NCBI GenBank assembly: GCA_018821305.1
Contig: JAHJMN010000105.1
Coordinates: 36,492-100,491 of the forward strand
Length of the DNA: 64,000 nucleotides
Source: Myxococcota bacterium
GTDB lineage: Bacteria > Myxococcota_A > Polyangia > HGW-17
Reading direction: 5' to 3'
Both the position numbers and the translations under genes were made by a program. Below, piece by piece: positions 8,614 to 16,754 of the stretch (position 1 is the first letter of the stretch; every line of letters starts with the position of its first letter). Below the pieces are notes generated by a model. It was not told the DNA's origin and ran no database searches. It saw nothing but the letters and a program-made list of their open reading frames with translations.

Positions 8614-8648
8614 AAAAATCCAGTGTGAATAAAATTTTTCAAAAATAC

Positions 8649-8677
8649 TTGACTATCACAAAACTGTGAACTATAAC
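8649..8677 (+). promoter_or_regulatory. Near-consensus sigma-70 promoter for the candidate ncRNA
   Basis: TTGACT (8649-8654), a 17-base spacer and TATAAC (8672-8677) form one of the best promoter matches in the window. Predicted transcription start is about 8684. No open reading frame follows until 9032, which points to an RNA product. Confidence 0.65.
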
Positions 8678-8683
8678 TACTGA

Positions 8684-8910
8684 TACTGGGGTTAAGAAAC
8701 TAAGGTTAATTCCTAATCTCCCTTTAGCGTATTTTCTCTCCGGAGGAGAAAAAACTTCGCTTTCGATCATTTTATATGATCATTCCTCGTCTTCTGGCCC
8801 TGATCCGATAGACTCTTCCTTCCTACGAGTCTTCCATACTTCCTCTCTTCTCCGGAGAAAATAGATATTTTCAAGAGTACGGATCAGGGTTCCCTTTCTT
8901 TTTTCTTTTT
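8684..8910 (+). ncRNA. Candidate structured RNA, about 225 nt, class unknown
   Basis: The 418-base gap between rsmI and the pseudouridine synthase gene holds a strong promoter followed by dense complementary segments. ATTTTCTCTCCGGAG (8731-8745) can pair with CTCCGGAGAAAAT (8850-8862). CCCTGATCCG (8798-8807) can pair perfectly with CGGATCAGGG (8880-8889). Because these cross, the RNA would be a pseudoknot or would switch between two folds. Local hairpins are GATCAT/ATGATC (8765-8781) and GACTC/GAGTC (8811-8831). The pyrimidine/T-rich run 8890-8910 after the second pair resembles an intrinsic terminator. I see no signature of RNase P RNA, tmRNA, SRP RNA or a known riboswitch. It is either a standalone small RNA or the leader of the downstream gene. 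Confidence 0.45.
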
Positions 8911-9031
8911 AAAAATTTTCTTCATCCATGGTTAATTTGGTTTTATAAATACTTGCATTTGATCAATTTCTTTTTTGATATTAAAAACTGTCATCTCAAC
9001 TTATTGTTGTTATTTTATGAAGGGTTACCCA

Positions 9032-9982
9032 ATGATAATTCAGATCACCGAGGTTGATCACGGAAAAAGAATTGAAGATATTATCAAAACATCCTTCCCT
9101 GGTGTTACAAATCAGGTCCTGAAAAATTATTTTCTTGAGGGATTATTTATATATGATGGAAAAAAAGCGAAATGGGGGGATCGTGTCCGGAGAAATACTG
9201 AAGTAGTTTTTGAAAAACCTCCTCCCGCTGATAATCTCTGGCACCCATCAACAGACAATGCTCCCGATCTTGTTGTCGTTTTTGAAGGCAAAAATTTTAT
9301 GGTAATTGATAAGCCGCCGGGACTGCCAACTCTACCACGAATACCATCCGACCATCCTACTCTTGCGGGATCCGTTACAAAAGCCCAACCAGCGCTTATT
9401 AAAACCTTGAAACTTCCACGCGAAGCAGGAATTGTAAACCGTCTCGATAATAATACCAGCGGACTTATCCTGGTTGGACTGAGCGAACAAATAATAGAGC
9501 TTTACAGGAAATATTATGCAAATCATCATATTGAAAAAGAGTATTACGCAATAGTCTCACCCCCACCAAGGGAAAATACCTGGCTTGACGGGGCTGTAGT
9601 TTCGCCTTCAGGCTCACGAGACTATGTAGATTACACTCCGAACAATGATGATGAGGGTCGTCGCTGCGTAAGCAAACTGGAGATAATCAGTACATCCAGG
9701 AATTTTTCCCTCGTGCGAGTACTCACAAGATATGGGCGCAGACATCAGGTAAGAGTTCAACTTGCCTCCATTGGAAGCCCGATAATTGGAGATCTTGTTT
9801 ATGGAGGAATCTCTGTCCCTGATTTCAAACATCATTTTCTATGGGCACGTTCTATTGATATTCCGGATCTTGATCATCATAAAGATGCAAAAAGGCGACT
9901 TATTATAACCAGTTGTTACCTCGATCCCTCATGGCATTCAACGGCAAAATCTCTAGGTTTTCAAGCCTTTTTACCCGTGTAA
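9032..9982 (+). CDS. RluA-family RNA pseudouridine synthase
   Basis: This 316-residue enzyme isomerises uridine to pseudouridine in rRNA or tRNA; the exact target is not readable from sequence. An S4-like N-terminal region (about 1-60) precedes the catalytic domain. The active-site motif is GIVNRLDNNTSGLILV, with the catalytic aspartate at 139; an Asn replaces the His that often precedes RLD. The RYGRRHQVRVQLASIGSPIIGD segment is the family's C-terminal RxHQIR-like motif. The ATG at 9032 has AAGGG 7 bases upstream; the frame is open from 8975 but the added residues do not resemble the family. Confidence 0.88.
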   Translation: MIIQITEVDHGKRIEDIIKTSFPGVTNQVLKNYFLEGLFIYDGKKAKWGDRVRRNTEVVFEKPPPADNLWHPSTDNAPDLVVVFEGKNFMVIDKPPGLPTLPRIPSDHPTLAGSVTKAQPALIKTLKLPREAGIVNRLDNNTSGLILVGLSEQIIELYRKYYANHHIEKEYYAIVSPPPRENTWLDGAVVSPSGSRDYVDYTPNNDDEGRRCVSKLEIISTSRNFSLVRVLTRYGRRHQVRVQLASIGSPIIGDLVYGGISVPDFKHHFLWARSIDIPDLDHHKDAKRRLIITSCYLDPSWHSTAKSLGFQAFLPV

Positions 9983-10064
9983 TTTTATTTTTTAAAGCAC
10001 AAACATCCATTTCAAGAAAACCTGCTATCTCGTGAAAAATAAAGAAAAGTGGTTCTTTTTTTGC

Positions 10065-10092
10065 TAAAGTTAACAGCACTTACCGCCGAATT
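10065..10092 (+). promoter_or_regulatory. Sigma-28 (FliA)-like promoter upstream of the chemoreceptor gene
   Basis: TAAAGTTA (10065-10072) and GCCGAATT (10085-10092) closely match the flagellar sigma-28 consensus TAAAGTTT / GCCGATAA. The spacer is 12 bases rather than the usual 11. The element lies about 90 bases before the start of a methyl-accepting chemotaxis gene, the class of gene sigma-28 normally controls. Confidence 0.55.
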
Positions 10093-10183
10093 AACTAATA
10101 AGAAAAACTAGAATTATCAATCTTATCCAGTTATAACAAAGTCATTATTATAACCGGAACACTCAGAGGACTGAAAACTGAAA

Positions 10184-12559
10184 ATGCAAAAATTACTTTC
10201 AAATTTTAAGATCGGCACGAGAATAACCATATTTGGTGGTTTTACAATTATTGTCGCCATTGCAATAGTTTTCTTTACAACATCAGTAATGTTTAAAAAA
10301 ACAAATTCACTTATTAAGAAGAACCTCACAGAGATGGAAGAAACCAAACTGAGGCAACTCAACGATCTTGTATTAAGAGTTGTAGATGCATCTTATGTAG
10401 ATGTTATTAAAAAAAATAAAAGGCGACTTGCTACCCTTGAAGGATTTATAAATTCCTCAAATCAATTAATAGAAAAAAGAAAAAAAGAAGCACTCCTTAA
10501 ATTACAAAAACTCAAGCCTGCTCCCATTAATAATGCAGCACAGGTTCCAACTGACCCCAATAAAAAGCCCTTAATTGACAAAACCAAAAAGGAACCAGCA
10601 ACAGCAGCAGATTTTCTAAAAAAAGCAGTCACACGCAATCATGCTATTTTTAAAGGTTGTTCGGCTGTTATTGAGCCTGAAGGTGCTGGCTTTATTGTTC
10701 TTGAAACAAGTATAGACGACCTTGGCTTAAAAAAGGGATTGAAAATTACGTCCGGACCCCTTTTTAAAACAATCAAGGAAGCGGTTAAGGTTGGAGAATC
10801 TACGGATCGCTTTTATAAAAACAAAAGCATATGGATTAGATCCTTTAAACGAATTAAACTCAACTCCAGAGATTTAATTTTATCGTACACTCAGAATAAC
10901 AATCACATTCCATCTCTTACAAAAGCATTGAATTCATTTAAAATAGGGACAAGTGGTTACTATTTTATCCTTGGCTCTGACAGTGGACTGAGAGGTCACT
11001 ATATCCTGAGTATGGATGGAAAGAGAGACTGGGAAGATATTTCAAAAGCAAAAGACTCTTCCGGTCGGCTTTTTGTTAAAGAGATGGTTGAAAATGCAGA
11101 AAAAAGTGAAAAAATATTCAGGTTTACTTACCCCTGGCTGAATAAGGGTGAAACCACACCACGAATGAAAATTGCTCTTATTTCTTACTATAAACCCCTT
11201 GGCTGGGTTATCGGTGCCAGTTCTTACTATGATGACTATGAAGTAATGGAAAAAGGAATCGAAAAACAGAAAAAAGAAAATAACAAAAAGCTTTTATTTA
11301 TTGGAGTGATTATACTTCTATTTGGAGTCTTTGGTGCATTATATCTGGGTTTCATGATTTCAAATCCAATAAAAAAACTCAGTGCAACAATAAAAGATAT
11401 TGCTGAAGGAGATGGAGATCTTACTATAAAATTAAATGAAGAAGGCAGAGATGAAATTGCCGATGTGAGCAGGAATTTCAATCGATTCTCCAATAATCTT
11501 GCAGTTATTATCAAATCCCTGTCCACTTCGGTTTCTGACCTTAATAAGTGGGAAACTACACTGAAAACATCTTTCACAACTCTGAATAGTAATGTTTCAA
11601 ATCTTAAAATAAAAACTGAATCAGCTGCAGAATCGACATATCAACTTGACTCAAGTATTTCTATTGTTGCTGGTGCTACCGTAGAAATCGGCTCTTCTCT
11701 TTCCACTGTCTCCGCAGGAGCAAATGATATCACTGAAAGCGTTTCTGAAGTTTCTTCGAATGCCTCTGTAATGGCACACAATATCAATACTATTGCTGCG
11801 AGTGTCGAAGAATTGACGGCCTCACTTTCAGAGGTTTCACACAACTTTACACAAGCAGCAACCAGTGCGAGTATGAGTAATGAGAAAGCTCAGAGTGCAG
11901 AAAAACAGATGGAGCATCTTGCCAAAAGTGCAAAGGATATTGCGAAAGTTACTGATATGATTTCTGATATTGCCGATCAAACTAATTTGCTTGCTCTGAA
12001 TGCCACAATTGAAGCTGCTAGTGCTGGCGATGCAGGGAAGGGATTTGCTGTAGTAGCAAATGAAATTAAAGAACTGGCGAAACAAACTGCCAAAGCAACA
12101 GAAGAAATAGCCACCGAAGTATCTTCAATGCAGGAAACTACATACCATGCTGTTGAAATGATAAGAGAAGTAAGTGAACTGATAAGTGCAGTTAGCGAAA
12201 TGAGTAATGCAGTGGCAGCAGCAGTTGAGGAACAAAGCGCAACAGTAAATGAACTTTCTGGTAATATCAGTGAGGGGGCTCAAGCGGCATCTACAGTAAG
12301 TGAAATGATGGCATCAATTACTGCTGGAATTCAAGAAATAACTCTTAAAGTAAATGAAGTTTCCGCAGGATCCGAAGAAATTGAAGCAAGCACGTCAGAA
12401 ATTTCAGGCTCTTCATCAGTGATAAGCAGTAAACTTCAAGAAATATCACAACTTACGCAAAATGCAAATAATGAAACGGTCTCTGTGGGCGATGCTGCAG
12501 AAAATATATCAATCCTCGCAAGCCGAATAAAAGATCAGATATCCCGCTTTAAAACCTGA
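10184..12559 (+). CDS. Methyl-accepting chemotaxis protein with single-Cache sensor domain
   Basis: This is a membrane chemoreceptor of 791 residues. Membrane helix 1 spans about 15-37. The periplasmic part carries an sCache_2-like sensor ([19 protein letters not shown] through [14 protein letters not shown]). Helix 2 lies at about 368-388, followed by a HAMP domain ([24 protein letters not shown]). The cytoplasmic coiled-coil ends in a hairpin tip [35 protein letters not shown], the CheA/CheW contact, split here by description at about residues 600-635. An insert of about 60 residues between helix 1 and the Cache domain is Lys/Pro/Ala-rich. AGAGGA lies 14 bases before the ATG. No CheA, CheW or flagellar genes are in the window. 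The upstream sigma-28-like site suggests co-expression with motility genes. Confidence 0.93.
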   Translation: MQKLLSNFKIGTRITIFGGFTIIVAIAIVFFTTSVMFKKTNSLIKKNLTEMEETKLRQLNDLVLRVVDASYVDVIKKNKRRLATLEGFINSSNQLIEKRKKEALLKLQKLKPAPINNAAQVPTDPNKKPLIDKTKKEPATAADFLKKAVTRNHAIFKGCSAVIEPEGAGFIVLETSIDDLGLKKGLKITSGPLFKTIKEAVKVGESTDRFYKNKSIWIRSFKRIKLNSRDLILSYTQNNNHIPSLTKALNSFKIGTSGYYFILGSDSGLRGHYILSMDGKRDWEDISKAKDSSGRLFVKEMVENAEKSEKIFRFTYPWLNKGETTPRMKIALISYYKPLGWVIGASSYYDDYEVMEKGIEKQKKENNKKLLFIGVIILLFGVFGALYLGFMISNPIKKLSATIKDIAEGDGDLTIKLNEEGRDEIADVSRNFNRFSNNLAVIIKSLSTSVSDLNKWETTLKTSFTTLNSNVSNLKIKTESAAESTYQLDSSISIVAGATVEIGSSLSTVSAGANDITESVSEVSSNASVMAHNINTIAASVEELTASLSEVSHNFTQAATSASMSNEKAQSAEKQMEHLAKSAKDIAKVTDMISDIADQTNLLALNATIEAASAGDAGKGFAVVANEIKELAKQTAKATEEIATEVSSMQETTYHAVEMIREVSELISAVSEMSNAVAAAVEEQSATVNELSGNISEGAQAASTVSEMMASITAGIQEITLKVNEVSAGSEEIEASTSEISGSSSVISSKLQEISQLTQNANNETVSVGDAAENISILASRIKDQISRFKT

Positions 12560-12612
12560 TAATAATTTTAGAAAGATCAAATTTCAGATCTCGATGCTGT
12601 TCATACTAATTC

Positions 12613-12753
12613 GTTCGTGTCCTGTAATTCGCTTCGCGAAGGATTTTATTAAAAATCCTAACAGGCCACTACAATAAATTCAACACCTTGCGGTTACTGT
12701 CCTGAGCAAAAAATCGGCGAAAAATTTGATTTTCGGTATTTCAGGACAGTAAC
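12613..12753 (+). repeat. Composite repeat R2-R1, full copy C (141 bp)
   Basis: The element starts GTTCGTGTCCTGTAATTCGC and ends TCAGGACAGTAAC; its ends are imperfect inverted repeats. The left half folds as GTGTCCTGT...ACAGGCCAC around an inner AGGATTTT / AAAATCCT stem. The right half folds as GTTACTGTCCTGA / TCAGGACAGTAAC. A linker CAACACCTTGCG joins them. TAATTC occurs directly on both sides, a possible 6-bp target duplication. It lies just past the chemoreceptor gene. Confidence 0.8.
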
Positions 12754-12779
12754 TAATTCATTTCAGGCTGCTTCAGAGT

Positions 12780-12872
12780 AGCGCTATAGTGTCTTTATAT
12801 AAAAACTTCAGGAAAAGCCCCTGATTTACTGTTTCTGCAACTGATTACCTGAATTCCTGAATTTTTTAACTG
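12780..12872 (+). repeat. Interspersed repeat R3, partial copy
   Basis: The segment GCTATAGTGTCTTTATAT ... ACTTCAGGAAAAGCCCCTGATTT... matches the 5' part of the R3 family seen at 32345-32614 and 61248-61345. The remaining stretch to 12961 contains no recognisable gene; a minor TGCTTTTAAGCA palindrome is the only structure I see there. Confidence 0.55.
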
Positions 12873-12961
12873 GTAAGCAGGCGTAATCATCGAGTATCAA
12901 TGCTTACAAAGGATCGGAGGAAAATAGTTGCTTTTAAGCATCCTTTTATTGCAAAATCAGC

Positions 12962-14584
12962 CTAATATCTGTATTCCCCTGTTCGCTCATAATTACCACG
13001 ACCGGTCGGCCACTGTAGACAGTTTGAACCGGCTCCAGGCAAATCCCATATTTGTACTCCGCCTTCATTTCCTCCAAGAGTATCCTTCAATGAAATAATA
13101 AGTTCAACTGCGCCATCTCCATCAACATCAGCCAGCGTAGGCGCTGCCATTGAACCACGACCGAAAATTGGTACTTTATGAATTACCTCTCCGCGATTGT
13201 TGAGAATTATTATATGGGCATCACTGTCTGGTTCTCGAGGATCCCCGGATGAAAAGGTGTTAAAAATAATTTCAGGTATCCCATCACCGTTGAGATCTGC
13301 AATAAGGGCTTCGGAAGCTCCTGTATATGAAAAGGGAGTGGCAAATTTGTATCGCCAGAGTTGCTGTCCGTCGGAAGTAAATGCATACATGTACCCATCA
13401 TATGCAGGAAAGATTATTTCCAACCCGGAATACTCAACAATATTGCCAACTGACGGAGAGGGTCTTGTTGAAACTATATTCTGTCCGAGGTCTTCTGCCT
13501 TCTGAGGATTTCCCGTGTCCTTCGGCCATTCCCACCCTGAAGGTCTGGTCATGTCGTGATTGATTACCCACAGTGTTACCCCCTGATTTTCAGTGGACGA
13601 TGAATGTTCATGATCCCCAACCAAAACTACTTCCTTGTCTCCATCTCCATCAATATCCGCTAAAACTGGAGGTGAATAGGTAAATTCCGAACGATCCCCA
13701 CTTCCCCAGCCCTGTTGTGAAAGGGCAAGATCATGATATGCTTCCACAGCGGTAATCACGCGGTCGGAAAAGCTCTCGTGAGTAGGAAACGGACTGCCAT
13801 CTCCATGGAAAATCCCGAAACCTATGGCATCATAAGTTGAAATAACATCGCAGTCTCCATCTCCATCCATATCCGCTACACCAATATTCTGATTATAACC
13901 GCCGAAATCCCAGCATTCTTCGGCTCCCTCAGGATTACAACTTTCAGTAACCTGAGGCCAGCCATCCCTCATTGTCCCGTCGAGATTGTAAACTGCAGTT
14001 ACTGGACCTTCCGCTGTTTTATTAACAATGATTTCCCATATTCCGTCGTTATCAAGATCCGCTGCGGTAATTGATCTTACTTCATGAGCACCACCGAAAT
14101 GAACGGGCCATCCTGGCATAAGGATTCCTTCATGATCATAAACAGCCACGTTTACGCCACTCGAACTATCTGCATCACTTCCTACGGCAATTTCAGCATA
14201 TCCATCCCCATCAAAATCTGCAATAACAGGAGAAGACCACATTCTTGAACCACCGTGATCCTCTTCATCTGTTGAATTGAAACTCCATGCTGCTCGCCAT
14301 CTGAGTGTTCCATCATTATTCCAGACATAGAGCACACTGTGCCGTGAAGCAATAATTTCAAGAGTTCCGTCTCCATCAAGATCATATACTGAAGGGGATG
14401 CAAACCAGTTTTCATCCCATGATGCGGGGAGTGTCATTCTTAAAACAGGCTCTCCAAGCGTGGTTTCGATACCCGTCTGACAAGTGGATACTGAATAATC
14501 CGTTATATCGAGGGGCTTTTCTGTTTTTTCTCCATCATCACAGGAACACATTAATATAATTAACAAAATAGCTATTTGTTTCAT
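12962..14584 (-). CDS. FG-GAP/VCBS repeat lipoprotein
   Basis: This predicted lipoprotein has 540 residues. The signal peptide ends MCSC with the lipid-bearing Cys at about 15. The body carries seven Asp-rich, Ca2+-loop-like FG-GAP repeats (for example DLDGDGTLEII, DFDGDGYAEIAVG, DMDGDGDCDVIS, DIDGDGDKEVVLVG, DVDGDGAVELIIS), consistent with one seven-bladed beta-propeller. The start at 14584 follows AGAGGT with a 4-base gap; the frame extends upstream to 14632 but without a signal peptide at its start. It lies 84 bases downstream of the serine-hydrolase lipoprotein on the same strand and may share its mRNA. Likely extracytoplasmic, possibly adhesive; no specific function can be named. Confidence 0.85.
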   Translation of the reverse strand: MKQIAILLIILMCSCDDGEKTEKPLDITDYSVSTCQTGIETTLGEPVLRMTLPASWDENWFASPSVYDLDGDGTLEIIASRHSVLYVWNNDGTLRWRAAWSFNSTDEEDHGGSRMWSSPVIADFDGDGYAEIAVGSDADSSSGVNVAVYDHEGILMPGWPVHFGGAHEVRSITAADLDNDGIWEIIVNKTAEGPVTAVYNLDGTMRDGWPQVTESCNPEGAEECWDFGGYNQNIGVADMDGDGDCDVISTYDAIGFGIFHGDGSPFPTHESFSDRVITAVEAYHDLALSQQGWGSGDRSEFTYSPPVLADIDGDGDKEVVLVGDHEHSSSTENQGVTLWVINHDMTRPSGWEWPKDTGNPQKAEDLGQNIVSTRPSPSVGNIVEYSGLEIIFPAYDGYMYAFTSDGQQLWRYKFATPFSYTGASEALIADLNGDGIPEIIFNTFSSGDPREPDSDAHIIILNNRGEVIHKVPIFGRGSMAAPTLADVDGDGAVELIISLKDTLGGNEGGVQIWDLPGAGSNCLQWPTGRGNYERTGEYRY

Positions 14585-14668
14585 TTTTACCTCTATTGAC
14601 TGTAAAAGTAATCCCCGAATATTATATATCAAAATAACTTTTTTGTACCTTGAAAATATAAAACTGGT

Positions 14669-15799
14669 TCAGTGTTTTCCACAACCGGCTGGTTTCTGCT
14701 CAGATTTAAAATCTGGCGCTGCTTCAATTATTTTTTGAAGAAGATCAGCAGTTTCTTTCCGGTTCTTTTTCTTTGCCCCACTGTTTTTATCCACAAGTTT
14801 AACAACTACCATATCAAGAGAGGGAATAACTATAATATATTGCCCCCAGTTACCCCGCGCGGAAAACGTTCCTTTTCCCGTTTCAACTCCGATGTGCTTT
14901 TTTCCCGGTGAAACCCACCACATGTAACCGTATGAAATTCCTTTTCCTGCGCTGGACATGGGTTTTATCGAGTCAGTAATCCATTTGGCAGGAATAACCT
15001 GATTGCCCCTCCATTTTCCACTGCGTAAAAAAAGTTCCCCAAAACGCGCACAATCTCTTGCGGACATATTGAAATAATATCCAGGCATTTCCCCTTTTTT
15101 TCCATTTACCCATCCTCCGTCAGAAACCCTGTAATCCTGCATCCCAGTGGGTAAAGCAATGTCATCATAAAAAGCCTGAAACGGGGTTTTTCCTGTCTTT
15201 TTTATAAAAATCCGACCGAGGGCATTAAAGTCCCAATTGTTATAGTACCAGAACGTCCCTGAAGGATAAGCTCCACGGACTGGACGTTTTTTTTTCATGG
15301 AATCGGTTTCAAGAGCTGCAGGTAGATATATCCCGCTTTTAGCCATGAGCAGGTCAACTATTGTGGCTGATTTTTCTGTATCCGAAAGAGCCTCGGGAAA
15401 TTCTATTTTTGTATCTGTGACTTTCTGTGATAAATCTATTTTTCCTTTTTCTGAATAAATTCCATATAGCGCAGAAACAAAACTCTTCCTCATACTGTAA
15501 ACTTTATATCTTTTTGAAGGCTCTCCAAGGCCAAGAACCATTTTACCGCGATGAATAACAACTAAAGCGGAAAATTTATTATCATCAAATATATCAATAA
15601 CATCGCCAAGTTTATCCATATTCCATCCGGAACTTCTCGGACAAATTCGCTCCCAGTTTTTGGATATTTTTAAGTCAGAAAAATCCTTTTTTTGTTTTTT
15701 AACTTTGGGGGTCGTGTCTGCTTCAGTTCCATTTTCAGATCTGTTACATCCTGAAGTAAGAAAAAATACTGAAAGAATAACAAATTGCACCTTTTTCAT
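14669..15799 (-). CDS. Serine hydrolase lipoprotein (class C beta-lactamase family)
   Basis: This 376-residue lipoprotein of the beta-lactamase/transpeptidase-like fold carries the lipobox LTSGC (Cys 18). The catalytic SxxK is SMRK (Ser 102, Lys 105). The YxN-type motif is YNN in FWYYNNWDFNALG. The C-terminal FSARGNWGQYI segment stands where the family has the (H/K)xG motif. Members include esterases, D-amino-acid peptidases and beta-lactamases, so the substrate is open. GGAGGG precedes the ATG at 15799 by 7 bases, ruling out the longer frame that begins at 15823. Neighbour of the FG-GAP lipoprotein. Confidence 0.88.
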   Translation of the reverse strand: MKKVQFVILSVFFLTSGCNRSENGTEADTTPKVKKQKKDFSDLKISKNWERICPRSSGWNMDKLGDVIDIFDDNKFSALVVIHRGKMVLGLGEPSKRYKVYSMRKSFVSALYGIYSEKGKIDLSQKVTDTKIEFPEALSDTEKSATIVDLLMAKSGIYLPAALETDSMKKKRPVRGAYPSGTFWYYNNWDFNALGRIFIKKTGKTPFQAFYDDIALPTGMQDYRVSDGGWVNGKKGEMPGYYFNMSARDCARFGELFLRSGKWRGNQVIPAKWITDSIKPMSSAGKGISYGYMWWVSPGKKHIGVETGKGTFSARGNWGQYIIVIPSLDMVVVKLVDKNSGAKKKNRKETADLLQKIIEAAPDFKSEQKPAGCGKH

Positions 15800-15879
15800 T
15801 AAATTACCCTCCATACCCACCATAACGACCAGAACCAGTTCTGTACAGTTTTTTCCTGATTATTTTCAACAGGTAAGTA

Positions 15880-16020
15880 GTTACTGGCCTGAAATAAAAG
15901 AAATTAAATTTTTCGCGGATCTTTTTTCAGGACAGTAACCGCAAGGTGTTGACTTTATTACTAGTGGCCTGTTAGGATTTTTAACAAAATCCTTCGCGAA
16001 GCGACTTACAGGACACGAAC
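15880..16020 (-). repeat. Composite repeat R2-R1, full copy D (141 bp, inverted)
   Basis: This is the same length as copy C and in the opposite orientation. Read on the minus strand it begins GTTCGTGTCCTGTAAGTCGC, contains AGGATTTTGTTAAAAATCCT and CAACACCTTGCGG, and ends CAGGCCAGTAAC. Base differences from copy C fall mostly in loops and linkers. Confidence 0.8.
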
Positions 16021-16146
16021 TAGACCCAATGCTGATCGGTTAGTGAAATTTGGAAAGAAATAATTAATAAATACAACATCGTATAATAATTACAGGAAAA
16101 CAGAAAGTCAGGAAAACAGGGACAGCAGCAGGGCGTTTACTTTGAA
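16020..16146 (-). repeat. Interspersed repeat R4, copy 2 (inverted)
   Basis: The segment matches 1848-1985 in reverse complement. In both places R4 sits directly beside an R1-family element, so R4+R1 may have spread as a unit. Together with copy D it fills most of the 598-base gap 15800-16397. The stretch 16147-16260 is CCTGATT-rich and weakly resembles R3. Confidence 0.65.
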
Positions 16147-16261
16147 GGTAAGTGTTTGTGTGGCATAAAGACCGCTTTCAATTCAGTACTTGCGATGCCC
16201 CTTCAGGCACAAGACCCTGATTATCCTGATTCTGATACTGTTTCTGACTTCCTGAATGTTC

Positions 16262-16347
16262 TTGCTTTTATTAAAGTATGTTGTTTTTGTTAACAATATC
16301 AACTAATACGCCTTAACCGATCAGCATTGGATCTAAACTAATAAAAA
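16262..16347 (+). repeat. Interspersed repeat R4, partial copy 3
   Basis: The core AACCGATCAGCATTGGATCTA matches, in opposite orientation to copy 2, the AACCGA(G/T)CAGCATT core of the R4 family. Outside the core similarity fades, so this is a decayed or truncated copy. Confidence 0.45.
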
Positions 16348-16397
16348 ATGAGTGATCAAGACAGGGTATTTAAAAAAAACATAGAGTTACTGACTTG

Positions 16398-16679
16398 TTA
16401 CTTTTCCAGACAAAGGTCAAGGGCGTTTTTGCAACGAAAAATATGCATTTGCCAACTTGTAACTGCAGTAAGGAGATCCGGATTTTTCACCCAGGAAGCA
16501 GATTCCGGATACTGAAACTGCTCAGGTCGGTCGCCGAATTCAGGAATGAACCCCTTGGCATCGGCAAGCCATACAGCATATTTTTTTTCTGGTAATGAAC
16601 TGATATTTATTGCCATTTCATTCAATCCTTCCGCCGAATTTTTTCGGACACTGCTTTTATACCCCATGAGAATGATCAT
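16398..16679 (-). CDS. Small hypothetical protein, 93 residues
   Basis: I do not recognise this product. The open frame has plausible coding character: mixed hydrophobic and charged residues, several Trp (VWLADAKGFIPEF, SASWVKNP, TSWQMHIF), and no low-complexity runs. No signal peptide or membrane segment is visible. There is no good ribosome site before the ATG at 16679; ATG 16667 or 16616 could also serve. It lies downstream of nothing on its strand except the 16755-18389 gene, which ends 75 bases earlier, so it could be the last gene of that unit or a remnant of a longer gene. Confidence 0.4.
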   Translation of the reverse strand: MIILMGYKSSVRKNSAEGLNEMAINISSLPEKKYAVWLADAKGFIPEFGDRPEQFQYPESASWVKNPDLLTAVTSWQMHIFRCKNALDLCLEK

Positions 16680-16754
16680 TTAATAAAACTCATGTAAGAG
16701 TTCTGTTAATTCGTATGGCTTTAGGTTTATGCTGTTATGTTGCGAGAAATATTT

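Noticed and set aside
8684..8910. RNase P RNA, tmRNA, SRP RNA or 6S RNA at this site
   Set aside because: rnpB sits near rsmI in some bacteria, but I find none of the conserved RNase P segments, no tRNA-like end and no SRP GGAA tetraloop motif on either strand; 6S was considered because of the CTCTCCGGAG / CTCCGGAG pairing but the ends do not pair as in 6S.
12605..16345. Insertion sequence or remnant around the FG-GAP and serine-hydrolase genes, because inverted copies C and D flank them
   Set aside because: Copies C and D do face each other around these two genes, like a composite transposon, but the same repeat occurs elsewhere singly and in tandem and no transposase lies between them; chance placement is simpler.
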